A DNA stretch of 46,452 bases from a virus. Shown piece by piece: positions 23,369 to 31,863 of this stretch. The stretch's first letter is position 1. Each line of letters starts with the position of its first letter. The translations under genes and the position numbers were made by a program. The notes under the pieces are model-generated. The model did no database searches, had not been told where the DNA came from, and saw only the letters and a program-made list of their open reading frames with translations. Location of the stretch: IMG/VR virus record IMGVR_UViG_3300009083_000003, positions 1 through 46,452 of that record. One strand, given 5' to 3'.

Positions 23369-23749
23369 ATGTCAGGGTTTGATGCAGGGTTAGTCAAGTA
23401 CGGACTCCTCATATTTGCGTGGGTCGGCTTCATCACGTTTGTTGTAATTGTTGAGCTGGCGTCGAAGTTTGATCCTCGAATTTTTCCAACGACCTTAATA
23501 GCTGCCGCGGGTATCCCAATCTCAGTTCTCATATCCACGTTGACGATTTTCCTCATATCCGTGTCCTACGACCCATCAGGAATTTTGACTGTATCGCTGA
23601 AGGACCCGCTTGGGGTGCTCGCTTTCTTTACCGAGAAAGGGATCGAATTTTCCGTCGTTGCACCCCTCAGCCTAATAGCTTTCGCTGTGGCGCAGATCAG
23701 AAGGCGAAGGGCAAAAAACGCCCTTGACCGCAGCGTCATGTTGCGATAA
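23369..23749 (+). CDS. Small integral membrane protein (accessory)
   Basis: A 126-aa protein with three predicted membrane helices: KYGLLIFAWVGFITFVVIVE, TLIAAAGIPISVLISTLTIF and VVAPLSLIAFAVAQI, then a basic tail (RRRRAKNAL). No family recognised. It is transcribed opposite to the late genes it is inserted between and has a GGGAG ribosome-binding site. A lone membrane protein in such a place is often a lysogenic-conversion or superinfection-exclusion gene; this is a guess from context. A 17-bp operator overlaps its last codons. Confidence 0.75.
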   Translation: MSGFDAGLVKYGLLIFAWVGFITFVVIVELASKFDPRIFPTTLIAAAGIPISVLISTLTIFLISVSYDPSGILTVSLKDPLGVLAFFTEKGIEFSVVAPLSLIAFAVAQIRRRRAKNALDRSVMLR

Positions 23750-23756
23750 TCACAAC
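23740..23756. promoter_or_regulatory. Phage operator of the accessory cassette
   Basis: GTTGCGATAATCACAAC, a consensus-class copy. Its centre reads GATAAT on the + strand, a good -10 box, so binding would block transcription towards the 24000 gene. It overlaps the last ten bases of the membrane-protein gene. Confidence 0.75.
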
Positions 23757-23999
23757 ATCGTCAACTCTTGACGGGATGGGAAATCAGCGCCATTCTGTGG
23801 ATGGTGCTGAACACACCTCACGCAAGCGGACGCCGTTTCCCCGAAAGAATGGCTCCAAGACTTTAAATTGCCGGGTAGCGCGCTAGCTATAAAATACCCT
23901 TCGGGGGAAAGCTGCGGGCCGTCTTGCGTCGGTGTTCAAGTACCCGGTGCCTGTCTGAACAGCAGGCATCGACCATGGACAAAACGCAAGGAAACCATC
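23757..23999 (+). other. Long leader of the accessory cassette
   Basis: About 240 bp without a convincing gene, unusual in this compact genome. It has TTGACG (23768-23773), an ACCC-TTCG-GGGG tetraloop hairpin near 23897 and a strong hairpin TGCCTG/CAGGCA (23948-23953 and 23963-23968). The frame into the 24000 gene is open from 23868 but reads as poor protein. It may be a structured 5' UTR. Confidence 0.4.
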
Positions 24000-24263
24000 A
24001 TGAGCAAAGCTCTCGACGCGCTGATCAGCGCGCACCGCGACACATACGATTTTTTCCGAAACCTTGACTGCGACATCGACGACGCCCGCTGCATCAATGC
24101 ACTGCGGGCCGAAGGCTATCTGGCAATATCGATCTGCCTGTATCGATGCGACAGCCCCGACGAATTGCAGCAGAAATTCGCCTACATCGCAGAGGCCCCG
24201 ACGCTCGGTAGCGTGATCCAGCCGCACCACGTCGAGGCCATCATCGCTTCGATGGCTGCGTAG
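24000..24263 (+). CDS. Hypothetical protein, accessory cassette
   Basis: An 87-aa protein starting MSKALDALISAHRDTYDFFR; acidic N-terminal half with two cysteines (LDCDIDDARCINAL), then a helical region (SPDELQQKFAYIAEAPTLG). No family recognised. AAGGAAA is well placed before ATG 24000; upstream in-frame codons are not convincing. It is the first gene after the operator at 23740 and is followed two bases later by the next gene, so both form a small + strand unit inside the late region. Confidence 0.75.
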   Translation: MSKALDALISAHRDTYDFFRNLDCDIDDARCINALRAEGYLAISICLYRCDSPDELQQKFAYIAEAPTLGSVIQPHHVEAIIASMAA

Positions 24264-24265
24264 CC

Positions 24266-24667
24266 ATGTCGATCACCGTGCACAGGCTGATCGGGTCGGT
24301 CACGCGCGGCGGGGATACCAACGGCAAGCCATGCGATATCCTCGTTGATTGGGTGCATGACATTTGCGGAACGCCGGTCGCGGTGCGCGGCCGGATCGTC
24401 GAGAATGGAAAGCTGCTCCGCAAGAAGGCGACCCACCTTCTGCAACGCGGTTTCGAGGTGATCGAATACACCGATATCGAGCCGCCGGTCGTACCGCAAT
24501 CCATTGCCGGTCGGCTGCGCGCGTTGCAGCCGGGCGGCTCCATTGAGGCGACGGGGGAGAAAAGCAGATCGTGGCGAGACGCTGCCGCTCGCCTGAAAGC
24601 CGACGAAGGCCTGACCTACACCATCAACACCGTGTACGGCGGCATCCGTGCGACACGGGTCAGATAG
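24266..24667 (+). CDS. Hypothetical protein, accessory cassette
   Basis: A 133-aa protein. The first half looks like a small beta domain (PCDILVDWVHDICGTPVAVR, GRIVENGKLLRKKA); the C-terminus is basic (SRSWRDAAARLKADEGLTYT, IRATRVR). No family recognised. It begins two bases after the preceding stop and ends six bases before a strong bidirectional terminator. The pair 24000/24266 appears to be expressed early or in lysogeny, unlike its flanking late genes. Confidence 0.75.
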   Translation: MSITVHRLIGSVTRGGDTNGKPCDILVDWVHDICGTPVAVRGRIVENGKLLRKKATHLLQRGFEVIEYTDIEPPVVPQSIAGRLRALQPGGSIEATGEKSRSWRDAAARLKADEGLTYTINTVYGGIRATRVR

Positions 24668-24673
24668 GCAGAG

Positions 24674-24695
24674 GCGGCCCCGCACGCGGGGCCGC
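24674..24695. terminator. Bidirectional terminator between convergent genes
   Basis: GCGGCCCCGC (24674-24683) and GCGGGGCCGC (24686-24695) form a very strong GC stem, followed on the + side by TACTGTTTC. It separates the accessory cassette (+) from the end of the first late block (-) and overlaps the last stop base of the lysozyme-bearing protein gene. Confidence 0.8.
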
Positions 24696-26911
24696 TACTG
24701 TTTCAAGACAAAGCTCTGGTACCGATGGGCCACCTCGACCGTCGTTGGCTTTCGACCCAGTTCGCGTTCGAGGTCGAGCGCAATCCCCCGGCGAAGGTCG
24801 ATCGGGATATCCTCATACTTCGTCGCGCCCTCCACGACGGAGTTGTCCGGCCGCTGGGCGGCATCGAACGCGAACGTCTTGCTCGCGCCCGGCGGCGTCC
24901 ACGTGCTGTCCCAAAACGTTCCGGGCTGCTTGATCACGACCGGCAAGAGCAGCCGATTGATCATCGATTGAATATCGAGCTGCGTCGGCTTCCGATCATT
25001 GTTCGAGCGTTTAAACTCGTCCATCTGGACGGATAGAGCGTTGTTGAATTGCGCGATGCGTCGGTTGGCCTTCTCAAGCTCAGAGCCTTTCAGGCCGCGC
25101 GTTGTAATGCCGACAGCGGCCAATTGGTTTTCGGCCTGCGAATATGCCGCCGTGAGCTGCAAACCGTCCTCGCGCGCCTTGCGCTGATCCGTCAGGGCGC
25201 TCGTCTGGAGCCCTGACAGTTCCTTGATGTCCGACCGCGAAAGCTTGTGGCGGTAGTCGTTGAGATCGACGCGAGAGAAGAACTCCGGGTCCATCGCGGC
25301 AGTCCGGCGCATCCCGTAGAGGGTCTCTTCGTCGCTTTGCACGTCGCGCCCGCGGCGCACCGTGTCCATGTAGGACCACGCCGACGATACAGCCTCCATC
25401 CCGGCGGCCTGCCGAACTTCCATCGGGACCTGATCGGGCGTCTGCCCCTTGTCGATGTAGCTCCAAAGCGTCGCTTTGGCCTGCCGCTGGTTTTCCGTGA
25501 CCGCCTTGTTCTTGGTCTCGAGCATCGCGTTGATCCGCTTCCGCGTCATGTCTTGCACGTCGGGATCGGTGATCTTCGCGAGGTAACCTTCGAGGTCCGT
25601 GTAGAAGGACTGCGCGTCGCGACCCGCCGCCGCCACGCCAGCCGCAGTTTTGATGCCGAGCACCGCATCAGCTTCCTTGTTGCGCCGCCCCTTGTTTATG
25701 CCGTCGTTGTGGTTTTCGAGCCCCCGGATCGCCGTGGCAATCTCAGCCGGGCCACCGGTCTTGATCGCGCTCGCGACGCTCTCCGGCAACGAGCCGTAGT
25801 TGTAGGCAACGGAGGTGACCGCGGCCTTGGCCGGCGCGGACAGCGCATCGAACTTGTCGCGGCCAACCGTGTTGACGATGCCGACTTGCGACTGCGCAAT
25901 CCGCCGATTGAGATCACGCGCGGCGTCCACTTCTGAAACGGTCATGCCCTGCTGTACCGTGACGACTGACCCGTCCTCGCGCGTGATCGTGTCCGATCCG
26001 TAGCCGAGCCGGTGATGATTGACGTCCCAATACGTTCCCGAGCGGAAACCTTCGAAGCGCGCGATCATGTCGAACGTCGAGCCATTCGCGCCAGCCGCCG
26101 CCGACTGCGAAAAGAATTCCGACGCCGCGCGCTTGGACTTCTCTTGCTTGATCTCGGATTTCAGTGATGTTTCCAGCTCGTAATAATTCGCGCCACTGAT
26201 CTGACCCTTGCGCTCAATCATGTATTTTTCGGCGGCGATTGGATCAGTTTGCGCGAGCCGCAGAGTGACGTTCTTGTGAACGCCCGAAACGAACTCGGCT
26301 TCCCGCTGCTTGAGCGTATCGGCGTCCCAGCCGTGCATCGCACCGGCCTGCCGAATTTCAGCTTGCCCCAAAGCGATGCTCTTCGACACGACGTCGGGCT
26401 TGTCGTAGCCAGCGAGCGCGTCATTCGCGAACGCCTCGACGCGCGCCGACGATGCCTGATTGAACCACGTCTTTCTCGCCTGGGCCGAGTGGACGATCGA
26501 TTCTCCCAGGGTGGATTGCAGCCGAGCGCCGGCCGCTTTTTGATAGTGGAGCGCCGCGCCGGGCGTGAGGCCCTGCCCGTACTCGCGCTGCTTTTCTGCA
26601 GCTTCCTTCTCGAAGGCTTCGCGCGCGTCCACTGCGGCGCGACCTTCCAGCGTCATGAAACCGCCTTGGCCGAACTTCCGGACGCGCAACCAGTCGGCAT
26701 ATTTGTTGTCAGCATCCTTCGCTCGCATTGTGTCGTTGAGATCACGTACGTGCTCGACGTTCTGCGCCGCGACCTCGACGCCGCGCGCCATCGTCTGCAG
26801 GCCAGCACCAACATCAGACCCGAATGCCTGCGGCGTCGCCTGCGACTGAACATCTTGCCGAAATCCCGGCCGCAGCGGGACGTCGGGCGCGTATTCAGGA
26901 ACCTTGACCAT
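24695..26911 (-). CDS. Internal virion protein with phage lysozyme domain
   Basis: A 738-aa late protein. The middle (about 275-430) is a T4/GH24-type lysozyme: DMIARFEGFRSGTYWDVNHH, RLGYGSDTITREDGS, then VAYNYGSLPESV and ENHNDGINKGRRNKEADAVL. Glu, Asp and Thr/Ser fit the E-D-T catalytic set. Both flanks are long alpha-helical, Ala/Gln/Lys-rich regions (AEKQREYGQGLTPGAALHYQ). Ejected internal proteins of T7-like phages carry a similar muralytic domain to open the cell wall during DNA entry. It is the last gene of the first late block, after the core-like protein gene. Confidence 0.88.
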   Translation of the reverse strand: MVKVPEYAPDVPLRPGFRQDVQSQATPQAFGSDVGAGLQTMARGVEVAAQNVEHVRDLNDTMRAKDADNKYADWLRVRKFGQGGFMTLEGRAAVDAREAFEKEAAEKQREYGQGLTPGAALHYQKAAGARLQSTLGESIVHSAQARKTWFNQASSARVEAFANDALAGYDKPDVVSKSIALGQAEIRQAGAMHGWDADTLKQREAEFVSGVHKNVTLRLAQTDPIAAEKYMIERKGQISGANYYELETSLKSEIKQEKSKRAASEFFSQSAAAGANGSTFDMIARFEGFRSGTYWDVNHHRLGYGSDTITREDGSVVTVQQGMTVSEVDAARDLNRRIAQSQVGIVNTVGRDKFDALSAPAKAAVTSVAYNYGSLPESVASAIKTGGPAEIATAIRGLENHNDGINKGRRNKEADAVLGIKTAAGVAAAGRDAQSFYTDLEGYLAKITDPDVQDMTRKRINAMLETKNKAVTENQRQAKATLWSYIDKGQTPDQVPMEVRQAAGMEAVSSAWSYMDTVRRGRDVQSDEETLYGMRRTAAMDPEFFSRVDLNDYRHKLSRSDIKELSGLQTSALTDQRKAREDGLQLTAAYSQAENQLAAVGITTRGLKGSELEKANRRIAQFNNALSVQMDEFKRSNNDRKPTQLDIQSMINRLLLPVVIKQPGTFWDSTWTPPGASKTFAFDAAQRPDNSVVEGATKYEDIPIDLRRGIALDLERELGRKPTTVEVAHRYQSFVLKQ

Positions 26912-26919
26912 TGCTTGCC

Positions 26920-27480
26920 TCAGTAAAACGTCCCGAGCCTCGTGGGGTTGCTTGTCCCGCTGTAGGACAGCGACGGTGACGACAGGCCCTTGTACTGCCC
27001 ATACCCCTTGCCCGCACCGGCGAGGACTGTACCGCCAGCGTTCAAGTAACTACCCGTGATCGCGTTGTCCGCCTGCGCTCGGGACATCGAGGCGCCTGCT
27101 CGCTGGTTCACGGCCTCGGTTCGGAAATCATAGGACTCGCGGTTCGCGTTGGTGCGGATCGTCAGCGCGTCCATCTCGCCCATGACCGCGGTGTCGACGA
27201 TCGTATCGAGCGGCGAGCCGAACGACAGGTCAACGCCATTCGCCGCCATCGCGGCGGTCTGCTTGCCTCTGATCTGCGCGACTTCCTGCCGCTTGCGCTG
27301 CTCCTCCAGCGCGCCGCGTTCAAGCGCATCCTTCGCCTTGCGCTCTGCCAGCGTGGCGTTCATTTCCTGCACTTGCGCCGTGTAGCGGCTCGCGGTAGCC
27401 GTCGCCTGCCCTTGCTGGATCGCGCCGGCCGCGCCGAGCAGGGTCGAGCCAATGGTCAGCGCCGTCATGATCTCGCACAT
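26920..27480 (-). CDS. Internal virion (core) protein, T7 gp14-like
   Basis: A 186-aa protein with a hydrophobic N-terminus (ALTIGSTLLGAAGAIQQGQA) and a Gln/Arg-rich helical middle (LERGALEEQRKRQEVAQIRG), then the family-typical AANGVDLSFGSPLDTIVDTA. This matches the 'virion core protein' of T7-like podoviruses, which forms part of the ejected trans-envelope channel. ATG 27480 has GAGG seven bases upstream. It lies between the GNAT-like and lysozyme-bearing genes, the usual order in these phages. Confidence 0.85.
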   Translation of the reverse strand: MCEIMTALTIGSTLLGAAGAIQQGQATATASRYTAQVQEMNATLAERKAKDALERGALEEQRKRQEVAQIRGKQTAAMAANGVDLSFGSPLDTIVDTAVMGEMDALTIRTNANRESYDFRTEAVNQRAGASMSRAQADNAITGSYLNAGGTVLAGAGKGYGQYKGLSSPSLSYSGTSNPTRLGTFY

Positions 27481-27949
27481 CGGAAAGCCTCAATTCGAAC
27501 GGCCGGAACGCATGGCCACGGAAGACGACGGGGGCGAAGAGGCGGAAGCCGAGCCAGCGCAGCCAGCGGGCCGACGCCCTGTTTCGCTGATCGACGAAAT
27601 TTCTCAGCACCGGATAGATGCTCAACAGTTGATCTCGCCAACTGACCGAACCGCGCAGGAACGCAACGTAGTGACGCTCGACCGCATCGGTCCCGAGCAG
27701 CCAGGGAGCGCCGATGCCGGCAAGGACGTTGAGGTCGGCCACACCGAACATGACCTCCGGTCGGCCGTCGACAAGAGCCGTCCACGCCTTGGACGACTTC
27801 CGGTAAGAGTACGCCAGCGCCGCGCCGGGCGTCCGGCCTGACGCGGCGGCGATTTCGTCTCGATCGGCTTGGCGCATCCGGCGAGCGATCGGGCGGATAT
27901 GAGCCGGCCGCGCCGGCACGATCTGGATTTCAACGGCCAATGGTGACAT
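27320..27949 (-). CDS. Internal virion protein A-like, GNAT fold
   Basis: A 209-codon frame whose first ~155 residues match the acetyltransferase-like internal protein of podoviruses: SGRTPGAALAYSYRKSSKAW, VMFGVADLNVLAGIGAPWLL, GTDAVERHYVAFLRGS, NRASARWLRWLGFRLFAP. Catalysis is not expected; the fold serves virion assembly. After FRPFELRL the frame runs on for about 50 residues inside the core-protein gene (161-bp same-strand overlap), which looks like lost termination, as homologues I recall end near this motif. It overlaps the tail tube B gene by 20 bp at its start. Confidence 0.8.
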   Translation of the reverse strand: MSPLAVEIQIVPARPAHIRPIARRMRQADRDEIAAASGRTPGAALAYSYRKSSKAWTALVDGRPEVMFGVADLNVLAGIGAPWLLGTDAVERHYVAFLRGSVSWRDQLLSIYPVLRNFVDQRNRASARWLRWLGFRLFAPVVFRGHAFRPFELRLSDVRDHDGADHWLDPARRGRRDPARAGDGYREPLHGASAGNERHAGRAQGEGCA

Positions 27950-30029
27950 CCGGCATAAGGGCGAGGATCGTCATCGGCAGCGGATCGAACTGCTTCACCC
28001 ACATCGAACCGTGCGTGTTCCAATCCCACTGCGGCGTCATGTGAATATCGCCGGTGTACAGTCCAATCGCCTCATTCCAACGCTCGGTGGCGCGCTGCCG
28101 ATATTCCGTCATTTGCGGACTGTCGCGATCGCCGTCCTTCGGACCGATAAAAATGCCACGCGTTTTCTCGACACGCATGGTCATTTCGCTGATCGACTTC
28201 TGGCGGCCCTGCACCGTGCCGAGCCCCTGCACCGTGCCGAGATCGAGATCGAGGGTTTGGATTGCCGCAGTGGTCGGCAGGCCAATGTGAGCCTTGGTCG
28301 CCGGGAACGGGAGCGTCACCTTTCCAAGCGCGACCACCAGATTGCGCACCACGTTGCCGTTCGCCAGCGCAACAACGGTCTGCCCTTCAAGGTGGTCTAG
28401 ACCGCTTATCACCTTCGCCGCAGGCCCCTCATAGGTCAGGCCGGAGTCGACGAAAAATGCATCTTCGACGCGCGCGAAAACGCGAGGGCGCAGCCGTTCG
28501 ATGTAGCGTTTTCGTTCGCCGCCGATCGTGCGGCTCAAAAGAAAATAGGGGGTGTCCTCGTTGCCTTCGGCGAGAACAATCACATCCTCGAAAATCGCAT
28601 CATCGTCCGGACCACTCTGATGCCGTGTCCAAGCCCACACGTCATGCTCTTTCATGTAGGTAAGCGAGACCAGCGAGCCATCGTCGAGGATCACCCACAC
28701 GATCGAATGCGGGGCCTGCGCATAGGCCCACGCCTTGATGTTTTTGTTCTCGAACAGATGCTTCGCAAGGATCGTCAGGTCGCGGCCATCGAACCCGTCC
28801 TTGGTCATATCGTAAGAAAAATCTCGAATGATGCCGCCGCGCGCCTGGGCGAATAGCAGTGTGTTTCCAACAACGATCGGCTGGACCCGCGCAGATCCCC
28901 GATATCCCTGCGGGTCGATCTTGATCGCGGAAGGCGCTATTGCATCAGATTGAGAACCGCCACTAACGATCCACTCCGATGCCGAGGTCAGCAGCATCAA
29001 GCCACGCAGCGCAATCATCGACCTGATTTCGTTCACCGTACGCGACCTTATCCGAAAGGTCACGGCATCGCTCGCCTTCGCAGGCCGCGCGTAACCAAAA
29101 TTCTCGTAATTCGCCGACTGCGATAGCCATACAGCTTGCGGATCATTCTTCGTCGAAGCGAAGGCGAGCCGCTGTTCGACGAAAGTTGCGCAGCGGGGGA
29201 AATTTCCGGTCCCTGTAAATGGATTCCTGTCTGACTGCGGCGTGTCAGCAAGATCGGGCACCAGATTTTCGTCGTCGAACGACAGTCCCGACGTGCCGCC
29301 GATGTATCCGAAGACCCCATTGTCATTTCGATAGATGATGTACCGTGCAGCGCCGGGAACCGCCGGCCATGAAACGCTGTTTTTGCCGCCTGCAATTGTG
29401 AGGTCGTTCACGACGGAAGCGGCCGGCGACGGAATGCTTTCTTCGCCCGTTTCATCCGATACCGCCGAAACTGCGTACGTGTAGTTCTTCGCGACATAGC
29501 CGGTCTGTCCGGCTGTATCGACCACCTTGCTCACAGTGGGAGCGCCCGGCGGGGTCATCTTCCGAGCAAACGTCACCACCTCCAACGTCCAATTGTTGTC
29601 AGCGAGCCGTGCGATTCTTCTGACAGCATAGCTCGGGTGGCAGAGATACATGACATCCGCTTCCTGGATCGATACCAGATCGATCAGATCACCGTGGGAA
29701 TACGGCGTCACGATCTCGTAGGCGACGCCGCCCGCCAGGATAAGGCCGCCGTCCCGGAAGAACCGGCAATAGCGGTCGCCGAGTTCGAGGCAATAGGACT
29801 GCGCGTCGCTGAACTGGAACGGGATCATCCGGCATTGGTGCGCGCTGTTCTTCACCACATTGACGAATTCCAGCCCAGCCCGATTGGACACCCCGCCGTG
29901 CGCATGAACGAAGACGTTCACCGCTGTCCGCAGGCCGGTCGTGAACTTTGCGAGGTCAACGCGAGCGGCGAGCGCCGGAGACAGCTCTCCTCCCGTAAAC
30001 GATGGCTGCATTGCGCGAAGCTCTGCCAT
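27930..30029 (-). CDS. Tail tubular protein B-like
   Basis: A 699-aa protein starting MAELRAMQPSFTGGELSPAL, the signature of the podoviral tail tube/stabilisation protein family (also NRAGLEFVNVVKNSAHQCRM, IPFQFSDAQSYCLELGDRYC). A fibronectin-III-like insert is visible near 185-240 (YTYAVSAVSDETGEESIPSP). It forms the distal tail tube (nozzle). It starts on a TGATG overlap with tail tube A, as in most phages of this type. Confidence 0.9.
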   Translation of the reverse strand: MAELRAMQPSFTGGELSPALAARVDLAKFTTGLRTAVNVFVHAHGGVSNRAGLEFVNVVKNSAHQCRMIPFQFSDAQSYCLELGDRYCRFFRDGGLILAGGVAYEIVTPYSHGDLIDLVSIQEADVMYLCHPSYAVRRIARLADNNWTLEVVTFARKMTPPGAPTVSKVVDTAGQTGYVAKNYTYAVSAVSDETGEESIPSPAASVVNDLTIAGGKNSVSWPAVPGAARYIIYRNDNGVFGYIGGTSGLSFDDENLVPDLADTPQSDRNPFTGTGNFPRCATFVEQRLAFASTKNDPQAVWLSQSANYENFGYARPAKASDAVTFRIRSRTVNEIRSMIALRGLMLLTSASEWIVSGGSQSDAIAPSAIKIDPQGYRGSARVQPIVVGNTLLFAQARGGIIRDFSYDMTKDGFDGRDLTILAKHLFENKNIKAWAYAQAPHSIVWVILDDGSLVSLTYMKEHDVWAWTRHQSGPDDDAIFEDVIVLAEGNEDTPYFLLSRTIGGERKRYIERLRPRVFARVEDAFFVDSGLTYEGPAAKVISGLDHLEGQTVVALANGNVVRNLVVALGKVTLPFPATKAHIGLPTTAAIQTLDLDLGTVQGLGTVQGRQKSISEMTMRVEKTRGIFIGPKDGDRDSPQMTEYRQRATERWNEAIGLYTGDIHMTPQWDWNTHGSMWVKQFDPLPMTILALMPDVTIGR

Positions 30030-30640
30030 CAGACCACACCGTCTCGCGATTGCACAAAGTCGCTCTCGTGATCAGATGTCTCCCTGACCTCATTCGCATC
30101 GGCCTCCTGCGCGTCAATTTTAGCCTGCTCGGCAATCTTCATCGCATCAGCGCGGATTTTGGGGTCGCGCGTCAGAGGCATAGCCAATCGTGCGGCCAGT
30201 CGCCACGCGAGCAGATCAACCACCAGCGGCGGCAATTTCGATGGATCGGTGAGCCGCGCAGTGATACGCGCGAAGGCCGGCGAAAGGTTGCAGTAGATCG
30301 TCTCCCCTTCGATCTCAAAGGGGTTCAGAACCTCTTCGTGGTGAGACTGGCGCACGGGATCGACAGTCGAATAAGCGGGCCTGAGCCACCTGACATGCAG
30401 GCAATCGACCGGTCGCTGATACGCTCGACCCCATGCCCTGGGCTTGTCGTTGGCGATTTCCGCCAGCGAAACCGTCCTGCCGGCGAACCGCCAAGGATAC
30501 GCCTGAAACATCAGATCGCGTTCGAATTCGAAGAATTGCTTGCACGCGCGTGCTTCTGCCGTTGGCTCCGTCAGCGCGGAAATATTCTCCTTGGCGAGGT
30601 TGGAGAGCGCCAAATTGCAGATCGAGACGATCGACGTCAC
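30029..30640 (-). CDS. Tail tubular protein A-like
   Basis: A 203-aa protein with ICNLALSNLAKENISALTEP, ACKQFFEFERDLMFQAYPWR and WGRAYQRPVDCLHVRWL, characteristic of tail tubular protein A, which joins the portal ring to the tail nozzle. Start is GTG 30640, overlapping the stop of the repeat-protein gene (GTGA). It sits directly before tail tube B. Confidence 0.88.
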   Translation of the reverse strand: MTSIVSICNLALSNLAKENISALTEPTAEARACKQFFEFERDLMFQAYPWRFAGRTVSLAEIANDKPRAWGRAYQRPVDCLHVRWLRPAYSTVDPVRQSHHEEVLNPFEIEGETIYCNLSPAFARITARLTDPSKLPPLVVDLLAWRLAARLAMPLTRDPKIRADAMKIAEQAKIDAQEADANEVRETSDHESDFVQSRDGVV

Positions 30641-30918
30641 GCCAAGACCCCACTGATTGCGCGAACGGGAATGACCAACTGATTGTTGTAGAGCTTGCGC
30701 GCATCAAGGATCAGCACCACGCCGAGCACCGGTTGATCGTTGTGAACCGCCTTGTCGGCTGTCAGGACATCGACACCGCGAACGCGCTGGTTGCCGACAA
30801 ATGTTGCGAGGGCGCCAGCGTCGACCACGCCGTGCACTGGCAAGCCGTTGAACATCGCCGTCCCGTCAGGAACGATCCGGATGCCCAACACGGGCTGTTC
30901 GTTGAATAGGCTTGCCAT
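30637..30918 (-). CDS. 18-residue-repeat virion-associated protein
   Basis: A 93-aa protein composed almost entirely of five repeats of exactly 18 residues with no gaps. Asn occurs at 6, 24, 43 (one off), 60 and 78; Pro-Val at 9-10, 27-28, 63-64, with Arg-Val 45-46 and Leu-Val 81-82; Gly at 12, 30, 48 and 66, Pro at 84. The unit is like NxQPVLGVxxxxDxxxxx, suggesting a small beta-repeat/solenoid. It is in the tail/head block between tail tube A and a head protein. Likely a minor structural protein. I do not know its family name. Confidence 0.8.
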   Translation of the reverse strand: MASLFNEQPVLGIRIVPDGTAMFNGLPVHGVVDAGALATFVGNQRVRGVDVLTADKAVHNDQPVLGVVLILDARKLYNNQLVIPVRAISGVLA

Positions 30919-30942
30919 TGCCGACCCGCGTCGATCAGGGAG

Positions 30943-30967
30943 GGAGGAAGGGCGCGAGCGCCCCTCC
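30943..30967. other. Intergenic hairpin in late block
   Basis: GGAG-GAA-GGGCGC-GA-GCGCCCCTCC forms a strong hairpin followed by GTTTAA on the + strand. On the transcribed - strand there is no T-run, so it may modulate the late mRNA or act as a + strand terminator against antisense transcription. Confidence 0.5.
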
Positions 30968-30977
30968 GTTTAATCGC

Positions 30978-31460
30978 TTACTCAGTGACGGGCTGCGGAG
31001 TGCCCGGCGCAACCCAATCGGGCTGATTAGCGCCGATCGCTTTCATCGCCTCCGCCGTGGTCTGCTGAACCGGCTCGGGAGCATCGGAGAACGGCGCAGG
31101 TTTGCTCGCTTCGACAAACGCGGCGATGATCTCGTGTGCGTCCTTCACCTTCTTGACCTCGTGACCGGCAATCTGCGAAGCGATCTTCCGCGCCTCGCCG
31201 ACGCTGAGGTTCTGCCAATCCGGCGGGACAACGATGGGCGCAGAGCCGCCGAGATTGTCGTCGGCCGGCTTCGAGCCGCCGACCGTTCCGTCACCGTCGT
31301 GATCGCCCTTCCCGCCGAACGCCTTGGCCGGATCAAGCTTCGCCCAGCTCGGGCGACGCTTCGCGTCATACCAGATGTCATCCGGAACGGAGAACTGGTC
31401 GCCGATCTCCCGAACGACGCCGCCGAAATAGCCGCGCGAAGTTGCAACGACCTTAGCCAT
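30978..31460 (-). CDS. Head/structural protein, hypothetical
   Basis: A 160-aa acidic protein. N-terminus (VVATSRGYFGGVVREIGDQF, VPDDIWYDAKRRPSWAKLDP) is of a type that follows the capsid genes in BPP-1-like podophages. A GDHDGDGTVGG stretch resembles an EF-hand calcium loop (Asp at 1, 3 and 5). The C-terminal half is helical with Pro-rich end. It overlaps the decoration-protein gene by eight bases. A minor head protein is likely; the exact role is unknown. Confidence 0.72.
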   Translation of the reverse strand: MAKVVATSRGYFGGVVREIGDQFSVPDDIWYDAKRRPSWAKLDPAKAFGGKGDHDGDGTVGGSKPADDNLGGSAPIVVPPDWQNLSVGEARKIASQIAGHEVKKVKDAHEIIAAFVEASKPAPFSDAPEPVQQTTAEAMKAIGANQPDWVAPGTPQPVTE

Positions 31461-31863
31461 TGGACTGATTCCCCATCGTGACGCCGGCCGTCACCTTGCC
31501 CATGGTTGGCGCGGTGCCGGTCACCGTGTAATTGAGCCGCAGGAACTGTTCGTCGGTTCCGCGCTGGATGAACTCGGGGGTAACGACCTTGCCCGCCTTG
31601 AGATCGGCAAGAACGACGGTCTGCGACCAGACCGTCTTCGCCGACGTGAAGCCGCTGTTGTCGTCGACCTGGAGCGCGATGCCGAGCGATGTGAGGTTGT
31701 TGAACGCCTCGGTGATCTGGATCAGCAATGGGATCGCTCTGCCCTTGCCGATGTCGCGCACAACCCCGGCCTTGATCGGGCCGAGATCGAGAATGTTGGT
31801 GCTCGCCGCAGTGGCGGTGATCGCCTGCTGATCGGAGAGCAAGTTCTGGTTGTCGAAAATCAT
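31453..31863 (-). CDS. Bbp16-like capsid decoration protein
   Basis: A 136-aa protein: MIFDNQNLLSDQQAITATAA, then KGRAIPLLIQITEAFNNLTS, LGIALQVDDNSGF and TGTAPTMGKVTAGVTMGNQS. This is the Bbp16 family named from Bordetella phage BPP-1, a trimeric cement protein on the capsid. It lies immediately downstream of the major capsid gene, where such genes normally are. Supports relationship of the virion module to BPP-1. Confidence 0.9.
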   Translation of the reverse strand: MIFDNQNLLSDQQAITATAASTNILDLGPIKAGVVRDIGKGRAIPLLIQITEAFNNLTSLGIALQVDDNSGFTSAKTVWSQTVVLADLKAGKVVTPEFIQRGTDEQFLRLNYTVTGTAPTMGKVTAGVTMGNQSNG

